This document shows positions 1 to 4,730 of a stretch of 5,097 nucleotides of DNA, in pieces (positions within the stretch are counted from its first letter, which is position 1; each line of letters opens with the position of its first letter). Origin of the DNA: an uncultured Acidimicrobiales bacterium (lineage in GTDB: Bacteria; Actinomycetota; Acidimicrobiia; Acidimicrobiales; Iamiaceae); the NCBI GenBank assembly GCA_937926025.1, contig CALANQ010000499.1, positions 1 to 5,097 on the forward strand, read 5' to 3'. A program made the position numbers and the translations under genes. Below the pieces are notes generated by a model, which saw only the letters and a list, made by a program, of their open reading frames with translations, searched no databases and had not been told where the DNA came from.

Positions 1-1249
1 CGGGCCAGTGGACGATGCACGGCACGTGGACGCCGCCCTCGTGGGTGTTCTGCTTGTACCACTTGAACGGCGTGTTGCCGGCCTGGGCCCAGCCCCACGG
101 GTAGTTGGTGTGGCTGTGGGGCCCGCCGATGTCGTCGAGCCGCTCGACCGCCTCGTCGGGGGTCTCGTCCATGAGGTTGAAGTACTTCATCTCGTGCATC
201 GAGCCGTAGCGCCCGCCCTCCTGGCTGGCCCCGTTGTCCGAGAGGAACACGATCATCGTGTTGTCCAGCTCGCCCAGCCGCTCGAGCGCCTCCAGCAGCC
301 GGCCGACCTGCACGTCGGTGTGGTCCAGGAACGCGGCGAACGCCTCCTGCAGTCGGGCAGCGAGCGCCCGCTCGTTGTCGCTCAGGTCATCCCACGCCTC
401 GACCCCGGCGTTGCGCGGTGCCAGCTCCGTGTCGGCGGGGATCAGCCCCATCTCCACCTGCCGGGCGAACCAGGCGTCGCGAGCCACGTCCCACCCGGCG
501 TCGTAGCGTCCGCGGTACTTCTGGAGGTACTCGTCGGGGGCCTGGTGCGGGGCGTGCATGGCACCGAACGCCAGGTACGTGAAGAACGGCCGGTCGGGCC
601 GGATGGACTTCGTGTCGTGGATGAACTCGATGGCGTGGTCGATCAGGTCCTCGGTGAGGTGGTAGCCCTCGTCGGGCGTCTTCGGCGCGTCGACGTGGTG
701 GTTGTCGTAGACGAGCGCCGGGTTGAACTGGTCCGTCTCGCCCTCCATGAACCCGTAGAACCGGTCGAACCCGCGCTGGCAGGGCCACTGGTCGAACGGG
801 CCGGCCGCCGACGCGTTCTCCATCGCGCAGAGGTGCCACTTGCCGAGGGCGAAGGTGGCGTACCCCTCGTCGCGCAGGACCTCGGCGACGGTGGCGGCGT
901 TGTTGGAGATGTGGCCTCGCATGTGCGGGTAGCCCGACGAGAAGTTCGACAGCGCCCGCATGCCGACCTCGTGGTGGTTGCGCCCGGTGAGCAGCGCCGC
1001 ACGGGTGGGCGAGCACAGCGGCGTCACGTGGAAGTTGGTGTAGCGCAGCCCGCCCTGGGCGAGGCGGTCGATGTTCGGGGTGTCGATGTCGGAGCCGTAG
1101 CACCCCAGCTGGGCGAAGCCGGTGTCGTCGAGGAGCATGACGATGACGTTGGGCGCCTGCTCGCCCGGGTGCGCCGGTGTGGGCCACCACGGGGTCGAGT
1201 CCTTCTGGTAGCGCTCGATCGTGCCTTCGAAGCCTTCGTAGTCCTGCAT
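1..1249 (-). CDS. AtsA-type arylsulfatase, N-terminal 416 residues (runs off left edge)
   Basis: This sulfatase hydrolyses sulfate esters to release inorganic sulfate. The reading frame stays open from the ATG at 1249 to the window edge. It shows the whole N-terminal catalytic signature: metal-binding pair D41-D42 (MLLDDTGFAQLGCYG), C79-S-P-T-R83 (C-x-P-x-R, where Cys becomes formylglycine), GKWHL with K137/H139, H232 in GAMHAPH, D338-N339 (FLSDNG), and NTPFK..KQNTHEGG with K396/K399 near 400. It looks closest to the long actinobacterial AtsA proteins (Mycobacterium tuberculosis AtsA is about 787 aa), so about half is probably present. No signal peptide is seen, so a cytoplasmic location is likely. 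The start is supported by GAAGGGG at 1260-1254, four bases before ATG. The Cys-type motif implies a formylglycine-generating enzyme encoded elsewhere. The gene lies 99 bp behind a same-strand TetR gene. The family is secure; the substrate cannot be read from sequence. Confidence 0.96.
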   Translation of the reverse strand, partial: MQDYEGFEGTIERYQKDSTPWWPTPAHPGEQAPNVIVMLLDDTGFAQLGCYGSDIDTPNIDRLAQGGLRYTNFHVTPLCSPTRAALLTGRNHHEVGMRALSNFSSGYPHMRGHISNNAATVAEVLRDEGYATFALGKWHLCAMENASAAGPFDQWPCQRGFDRFYGFMEGETDQFNPALVYDNHHVDAPKTPDEGYHLTEDLIDHAIEFIHDTKSIRPDRPFFTYLAFGAMHAPHQAPDEYLQKYRGRYDAGWDVARDAWFARQVEMGLIPADTELAPRNAGVEAWDDLSDNERALAARLQEAFAAFLDHTDVQVGRLLEALERLGELDNTMIVFLSDNGASQEGGRYGSMHEMKYFNLMDETPDEAVERLDDIGGPHSHTNYPWGWAQAGNTPFKWYKQNTHEGGVHVPCIVHWP

Positions 1250-1348
1250 GGGTCCCCTTCGATCGAGCCGGAACTTCTGTCCAAGCCGGTGCCAGAACAT
1301 GCTAGGCCGATCGAGCGGCGTGCGCTCGCCGGCTGCCCCGGCCGCGCC
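1250..1348 (-). promoter_or_regulatory. Gap between tetR-type gene and sulfatase with possible promoter and repeated boxes
   Basis: This 99-bp gap separates the TetR stop from the sulfatase ATG. Reading leftward it contains a small GC hairpin (GCCGG/CCGGC, 5-nt loop, 1328-1342) without a T-run, so it is a poor terminator. A possible -10 box TAGCAT lies at 1304-1299 but has no convincing -35. The Shine-Dalgarno GAAGGGG is at 1260-1254. The nonamer CGATCGAGC occurs at 1260-1268 and 1308-1316, and its reverse complement lies at 1213-1221 just inside the sulfatase gene. These may be regulator sites. Co-transcription from the TetR promoter is equally possible. Confidence 0.3.
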
Positions 1349-1957
1349 TCAGGCGGACCCGAGCAGGGCGCCGAGCCCCCGCACCAGCACCCGGTGCGCC
1401 TCCGGCACCGTCATGCGGCGGTGCCGGCGGAGGTGGTCGATGGCGTCGAGCTCCAGCAGGACGTCGACCGCCGCCACCACCTCGCGAGCGACGTCGGCGT
1501 CGCGGGCACCCAGCTCCGGGGCGAACATCTCCTCGACCTGTCGGCGCAGCAGCAGCCGGGTCTCCTCCAGGCGCTCGGCGATGATCGGGTTCTGCGGCGC
1601 CCGGGCGATGGCCGCGCGGGCCATGGGCGCGATGCCGTCGTGGAGCCGCAGCCGGGCCGTCACCGTCCGCTCGATGCGGTCCGCCAGCGGTCCCTCCCCC
1701 GGTGCCTCGAGGTCGAAGTACGGGCCCATGCGGGTGAGGTTCCTTGCGATGGCCGCCCGCACCAGCGCGTCCATGTCGTCGTAGTAGCGGTAGACGGAGC
1801 GCAGCGACACGCCCGAGCGCTCGGCCACATCCGCCGGCACCGGGGTGATCGCCCCATCGGCGAAGAGGTCCAGCACCGCGTCGAGCACCGCTTCGCGGTT
1901 GCGGTCCCGCCGGGCGGTGCGGCCATCGGATGAGACCTCGGGCTCCGGTTGGCTCAT
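1349..1957 (-). CDS. TetR/AcrR-family transcriptional regulator
   Basis: This is a DNA-binding repressor-type protein of 202 residues (203 if the adjacent ATG at 1960 is used), the usual TetR length. Numbering from 1960, a short charged leader is followed by a classic N-terminal HTH at about 21-68: NREAVLDAVLDLFADGAITP, then VPADVAERSGVSLRSVYRYY with recognition helix near 52-60, then DDMDALVRAAI. The rest is helical and poorly conserved, as expected for the ligand-binding half; the ligand is unknown. Two ATGs are adjacent. GAGGAG at 1968-1963 is 5 nt from the ATG at 1957 but only 2 nt from that at 1960, which favours 1957. The sulfatase lies 99 bp downstream on the same strand, so regulation of the sulfatase, of itself, or of the divergent peptidase gene is plausible but inferred. 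Confidence 0.93.
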   Translation of the reverse strand: MSQPEPEVSSDGRTARRDRNREAVLDAVLDLFADGAITPVPADVAERSGVSLRSVYRYYDDMDALVRAAIARNLTRMGPYFDLEAPGEGPLADRIERTVTARLRLHDGIAPMARAAIARAPQNPIIAERLEETRLLLRRQVEEMFAPELGARDADVAREVVAAVDVLLELDAIDHLRRHRRMTVPEAHRVLVRGLGALLGSA

Positions 1958-2001
1958 CATCGCTCCTCGTCCGGGCGCCACCCGCACCGGAAACTGCTGA
2001 C

Positions 2002-2007
2002 ACCGTA
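2002..2007 (-). promoter_or_regulatory. Possible -10 box for the TetR-type gene
   Basis: TACGGT reads leftward at 2007-2002 and fits the TAnnnT pattern. It would place transcription start near 1995 and leave a leader of about 35-40 nt containing GAGGAG. It is the same hexamer as the -10 of the divergent promoter. The matching -35 position (GGCCGG) is poor, so the call is weak. Confidence 0.22.
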
Positions 2008-2142
2008 CCTGCCACAACCTGGACCCGGCCACGGCGCTGACCGCTCCGACGGACCACACCGAGCGCACGCAAGGTGAGGCGCGCGCTCCGGAGGGTGCCC
2101 GAACCTGACAGGTCCTCGCAGTAGCGTCGCGAGGGTCGCGGT

Positions 2143-2170
2143 TTGCGCGGAGTGTTTCATCTGTTACGGT
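2143..2170 (+). promoter_or_regulatory. Sigma-70-like promoter of the M15 peptidase gene
   Basis: TTGCGC at 2143-2148 and TACGGT at 2165-2170 are separated by 16 bp. A TG at 2162-2163 sits one base before the -10 box, giving an extended -10. Start of transcription would be near 2177, leaving a leader of about 49 nt that includes a 14-bp palindrome and GAGGAG. This is the clearest promoter in the window; no experiment supports it. Confidence 0.55.
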
Positions 2171-2184
2171 TTCGTGACGGACCC

Positions 2185-2198
2185 GGACCGATCGGTCC
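2185..2198. promoter_or_regulatory. 14-bp perfect palindrome in the peptidase leader, operator candidate
   Basis: GGACCGATCGGTCC is a perfect palindrome placed 14 bp after the -10 box and 27 bp before the GTG. A repressor bound here could block early elongation; in RNA the arms would leave almost no loop, so a DNA-binding role is more likely. The TetR protein encoded next door is a natural but unproven candidate. Confidence 0.35.
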
Positions 2199-2225
2199 CC
2201 GACCCCCTGGTGAGGAGAACAACTC

Positions 2226-3497
2226 GTGCGTCGACACTCCCTGGCGGTCGTCATGGCGGCCATCGTCATGATCATCGGGTTCGTCGGGTCGGACCTCGCT
2301 TCGTCCGCGCCCGCCAACGATCCCCGCGCCCAGCGGGAGAAGGTCCGCGCCGAGCAGGCCGCCAATGCCGCCAAGCTCGACACCAACAAGGCCTCCAAGG
2401 CCGAACTGGACCAGGCCCTCCAGGTCCTCGGCGAGAACCTCGCCACCCAGGAGGCGGCCCTCGATCGCACCGAGGCCCAGGTCGCGCAGGCCAAGCAGGA
2501 CATAGCCGACGCCGAAGCCGCCATCAAGCGGCTGAAGGGCGAGATCGACACCCTCAAGACCGAGGTCCGCAAGCGGGCCGTCAACGCCTTCGTCAGCCCG
2601 CCCGGCGACGACGTGCTCACCGTGCTCGATACCAACGACTTCGTCACCGCCTCGAGCCGCAAGTTCTACATCGAGCTCCGCTCGCAGAGCGACGCCGACA
2701 TCGCCGACCGCCTCAACGGCGCCATGGCCGAGATCGACTACCAGCGCGAGAAGGCCGAAGCCGCCCGGAAGGTGGCCGAGGAGAAGCAGGCCGAGCAGGA
2801 GCAGCGCACCGAGGCGGTCCGCACCGCCAAGGCGCAGCAGCAGAAGCTGGCCGACAACCTCGAAGCCACCATCAACGCCCAGATCCAGCGCAGCATCGAC
2901 CTGCAGGCGACGGACAAGGAACTGTCCCGTCAGATCGCCGCCGAAGCCGCTGCGGCCGCCGCCCGGCTGGCTGCGGCCCGCGCCGCCCAGGAGAAGGCCG
3001 CCGCGGCGGCCGCCGCCGCCCAGGCCGCGGCGGCCCCCGTCAACACCCAGGGTGGAGGAGGCGGCGGCGAGATCGCCCCCGTCCCCCCGGTCACCGGTGC
3101 GGGCACCGGCTCGGGCGGCATCAGCCTGTGCAACGTGCGCGGCATCACCGTCAACTGCGCCATCAAGAACCAGCTCGACAGCATGCTCGGCGCAGCAGCC
3201 GCCGCCGGCCTGCAGCTGAGCGGTGGCGGCTACCGCAACCCGGCCGACCAGATCAGGCTGCGACGCCAGCACTGCGGCAGCAGCTACTACGCCATCTACC
3301 AGATGCCGTCCAGCTCCTGCCGGCCGCCCACCGCTCGTCCCGGCACCAGCCAGCACGAGATCGGCCTGGCCATCGACTTCTCCAACTGCTCGTCGCGCAG
3401 CACCGCCTGCTACCAGTGGCTCGCCGGCCACGCCGCCGCCTACGGCTTCTACAACCTGCCGAGCGAGGCGTGGCACTGGAGCACCACCGGCTCCTGA
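2226..3497 (+). CDS. Exported coiled-coil M15 (VanY-like) D,D-carboxypeptidase
   Basis: This predicted exported zinc peptidase of 423 aa should act on peptidoglycan stem peptides. Residues 1-30 form a signal peptide (MRRH, then hydrophobic LAVVMAAIVMIIGFVG, with possible cleavage near ASSAPA). Residues 32-120 and 155-265 are charged, heptad-rich helices, broken by a non-helical stretch at 121-145 (AFVSPPGDDVLTVLDTNDF) that recalls PcsB/CwlO-type coiled-coil modules. An Ala-rich stretch and a Gly linker (276-281) lead to the catalytic domain at about 300-423. The domain shows SQHEIGLAID, with zinc ligands H377 and D384, and EAWHW, with catalytic E414 and ligand H417; GGYRNPADQ near 333-341 is the usual Arg region. 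Six cysteines (302, 311, 350, 365, 388, 395) could form disulfides, which fits export. GTG is chosen because GAGGAG at 2212-2217 lies 8 nt upstream and the signal peptide begins there. A GNAT gene follows after 19 bp, probably in one transcript. Confidence 0.93.
   Translation: MRRHSLAVVMAAIVMIIGFVGSDLASSAPANDPRAQREKVRAEQAANAAKLDTNKASKAELDQALQVLGENLATQEAALDRTEAQVAQAKQDIADAEAAIKRLKGEIDTLKTEVRKRAVNAFVSPPGDDVLTVLDTNDFVTASSRKFYIELRSQSDADIADRLNGAMAEIDYQREKAEAARKVAEEKQAEQEQRTEAVRTAKAQQQKLADNLEATINAQIQRSIDLQATDKELSRQIAAEAAAAAARLAAARAAQEKAAAAAAAAQAAAAPVNTQGGGGGGEIAPVPPVTGAGTGSGGISLCNVRGITVNCAIKNQLDSMLGAAAAAGLQLSGGGYRNPADQIRLRRQHCGSSYYAIYQMPSSSCRPPTARPGTSQHEIGLAIDFSNCSSRSTACYQWLAGHAAAYGFYNLPSEAWHWSTTGS
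2937..3069 (+). repeat. Low-complexity Ala/Gly-coding segment inside the peptidase gene
   Basis: GCC/GCG-rich codons encode runs of alanine with scattered R, E, K and Q (residues 238-270), then a short P-V-N-T-Q and six glycines (276-281). The first part continues the helix of the coiled coil; the glycines form a flexible hinge before the catalytic domain. Such simple codon runs change length easily between strains. Confidence 0.7.
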
Positions 3498-3516
3498 GCC
3501 CGTCCGGCTCCCGCCT

Positions 3517-3969
3517 GTGGCCATCCAGCTGCGGCCCGCCGTGGTCAACGACCTCCCGGGCATCGTGGCGCTGCTCCACGACGACGTCCTCGGAGCCGAC
3601 CGTGAGCACGCGGAGCTCGCCCCGTACGAGACGGCGTTCGCCGAGATCGACGCCGACCCCAACCACCAGGTGATCGTGGCCGTCGACGGCCACGACGTCA
3701 TCGCCTGCCTCCAGGTCACCGCCCTGCCGTGCCTCACCCACGGCGGACGGCGACGGGCCCAGATCGAAGGCGTCCGCGTCCGCTCCGGCCGCCGAGGCGA
3801 CGGCCTCGGCGGCCAGCTCGTCGGCCACGCCTGCGACTGGGCCCGTGAGCAGGGCTGCGGCGTGGTGCAGCTCACCACGGACAAGGCCCGGCCCGACGCC
3901 CTGCGCTTCTACGAGTCGCTGGGCTTCTCCCCCACCCACGAGGGCCTGAAGCTCCCGCTCGAGCCCTGA
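3517..3969 (+). CDS. GNAT-family N-acetyltransferase
   Basis: This 150-residue, single-domain GNAT would transfer an acyl group from acyl-CoA to an amine; the substrate is not recognisable. It opens with the usual IQLRPAVVNDLPGIVALL (beta 1/alpha 1). A central strand VIVAVDGHDVIACLQV comes next, then EGVRVRSGRRGDGLGGQLV, whose R93-x-x-G96-x-G98 is the acetyl-CoA pyrophosphate loop. The C-terminal DALRFYESLGFSPTHEGLKL at 127-146 is the family's motif B. The start is the only plausible in-frame one near the domain edge. No Shine-Dalgarno is visible in the 19 bp after the preceding stop, so translation probably depends on coupling to the peptidase gene. It converges with the minus-strand gene, with only 9 bp between the stops. 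Confidence 0.9.
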   Translation: MAIQLRPAVVNDLPGIVALLHDDVLGADREHAELAPYETAFAEIDADPNHQVIVAVDGHDVIACLQVTALPCLTHGGRRRAQIEGVRVRSGRRGDGLGGQLVGHACDWAREQGCGVVQLTTDKARPDALRFYESLGFSPTHEGLKLPLEP

Positions 3970-3984
3970 GGCCGGACGTCAGGG
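3964..3984. terminator. Short hairpin spanning both convergent stop codons
   Basis: CCCTGA at 3964-3969 and TCAGGG at 3979-3984 are perfect inverted repeats around a 9-nt loop. Each arm contains the TGA stop of one of the two convergent genes. A 6-bp stem without T-runs is weak as an intrinsic terminator. It may partly insulate the two genes, or simply reflect two proline-stop endings. Confidence 0.3.
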
Positions 3985-4668
3985 ACGGCGCCCGTTCCAG
4001 CCGGCGAGGCGATCGATCAGCGGCGCATCGTCGGGCACCGCCACCGCGTTGGCGAACGGCGGCGACCACGGCACGCCCTCGGGCAGCGAGGCGGCCACAC
4101 CGGCCCACAGGGGGCCGCGATCGGCATCGGGGAGCTGGTCGTGGATGGCGGCCAGCGACGTCTCGAGGGCCATCGAGCCCCACGATGCGGGCCGCCCGAG
4201 CGCCTGCCCCAGATCCCACCCGTGGATGACGACCTCGTTCGTGTAGATGGCCACCACGCCACGGCCGGTGAGCGTCGCCCACGGGACCTCGATGTCGACC
4301 TCCAGCAGGGAGTCGTCGGCCCAGGCCGCGAACGCATCGATGGCCGCCACGTGCCACGCCGGGGCCCACTCGTCGTCGGCCAGACCGGTCACGTCGGTCG
4401 GCCAGGCGGCCGGAGGCGCCTGACGAGCCGCCCACCCGATGCGCTGGGCCACGGCCACCAGGTGGCCGAGCAGGGCCCGCACGTCCATGTCCCCGCACGG
4501 CGTGGGCCGCTCGAGCTCGTCGGGCCGGACGGTGTGGATCAGGTCGCCGCAGGTGGCCAGAGCCGACAGCAGGGCGGGTCGGGGGTCGCCGAGGCGCTCG
4601 GTGGCCGGCGCTTCGGCGGTCAGGGTGTCGTTGGTCAGGGTGTCGTTGGTCAGGGTGTCGTTGGTCAT
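3979..4668 (-). CDS. TIGR03086/maleylpyruvate-isomerase-like metal-binding protein (DinB fold)
   Basis: This 229-residue cytoplasmic protein resembles the actinobacterial TIGR03086 group, related to the mycothiol-dependent maleylpyruvate isomerase N-terminal (MDMPI_N/DinB-like) fold. Visible signatures are the RPALLSALATCGDLI helix, the typical LERPTPCGDMDVRALLGHLV stretch containing H69, and NEVVIHGWDLGQALG containing E145 and H149. H69, E145 and H149 match the expected His...Glu-x-x-x-His metal site. The family probably binds zinc and acts in thiol-dependent chemistry, but the substrate is unknown. The ATG at 4668 has AGGG at 4679-4676, 7 nt upstream; a TTG at 4698 is in frame but weaker. 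The first 28 or so residues (TNDTL three times, then AEAPATERLGD) precede the usual domain start and look like an added tail. A WYL-type regulator lies divergently 62 bp away. Confidence 0.88.
   Translation of the reverse strand: MTNDTLTNDTLTNDTLTAEAPATERLGDPRPALLSALATCGDLIHTVRPDELERPTPCGDMDVRALLGHLVAVAQRIGWAARQAPPAAWPTDVTGLADDEWAPAWHVAAIDAFAAWADDSLLEVDIEVPWATLTGRGVVAIYTNEVVIHGWDLGQALGRPASWGSMALETSLAAIHDQLPDADRGPLWAGVAASLPEGVPWSPPFANAVAVPDDAPLIDRLAGWNGRRP
4621..4665. repeat. Three perfect 15-bp tandem repeats at the 5' end of the DinB-fold gene
   Basis: The unit CAGGGTGTCGTTGGT (plus strand) occurs three times without mismatch, at 4621-4635, 4636-4650 and 4651-4665. On the coding strand it encodes TNDTL in residues 2-16. 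Perfect identity, including wobble bases, points to recent slippage or duplication. Because the unit is five codons, changes in copy number keep the frame. Confidence 0.97.
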
Positions 4669-4680
4669 GGCGACACCCTG
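4651..4680 (-). promoter_or_regulatory. Start-codon hairpin: AUG in the loop, ribosome site in the stem
   Basis: In the leftward mRNA, CAGGGUGUCG (4680-4671) pairs perfectly with CGACACCCUG (4660-4651) around a 10-nt loop, CCAUGACCAA. The loop contains the start codon and the stem contains the AGGG that would act as Shine-Dalgarno. The 3' arm is part of the 15-bp repeat, so two further identical arms (4645-4636 and 4630-4621) can replace it. The inverted repeat is seen directly; control of translation is inferred. Confidence 0.6.
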
Positions 4681-4713
4681 CAGCCCTGAACCGGTCAACT
4701 GATGTCCTGTTTG

Positions 4714-4719
4714 TATGAG
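4714..4719 (+). promoter_or_regulatory. Possible -10 box of the WYL-type regulator gene
   Basis: TATGAG, preceded by TTG, lies 11 bp before the ATG at 4731 and would give a leader of only a few bases. The lack of any Shine-Dalgarno before that ATG agrees with near-leaderless translation, common in actinobacteria. No good -35 is present. Confidence 0.3.
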
Positions 4720-4730
4720 AACCTGACCCC

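Noticed and set aside
8..1933. Long plus-strand open frame of 641 codons opposite the sulfatase and TetR genes
   Set aside because: It is Arg/Val/Gly-rich with no domain, spans two recognisable minus-strand genes, and is a typical antisense shadow in high-GC DNA.
2061..2088. Hairpin GAGCGC/GCGCTC as terminator or riboswitch stem
   Set aside because: A 6-bp stem with a 16-nt loop in GC-rich DNA is expected by chance and has no T-run or conserved aptamer features.
1957..2160. 67-codon minus-strand frame whose TGA overlaps the TetR start codons
   Set aside because: The overlap suggests a coupled leader peptide, but there is no ribosome site before its ATG, the protein is Arg/Pro/Gly/Cys-rich with no motif, and it would cover the divergent promoter.
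1349..2662. N-terminal extension of the TetR frame back to 2662
   Set aside because: The added residues overlap the peptidase gene and the promoter region, have no TetR features, and the GAGGAG plus HTH position fixes the start near 1957.
2157..3884. Long minus-strand open frame of 575 codons opposite the peptidase and GNAT genes
   Set aside because: Its Gly/Leu/Val-rich low-complexity protein is the mirror of Ala/Glu-rich coiled-coil codons; the plus strand has clear catalytic motifs.
3223..3969. GNAT protein extended upstream into the peptidase gene (248 codons)
   Set aside because: The first 98 codons are Ala/Pro/Ser-rich shadow of the peptidase catalytic domain; the GNAT fold begins exactly at the GTG at 3517.
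4621..4665. CRISPR array or replication iterons
   Set aside because: The repeats are 15 bp, directly abutting with no spacers, in-frame coding, and there are no cas or replication genes nearby.
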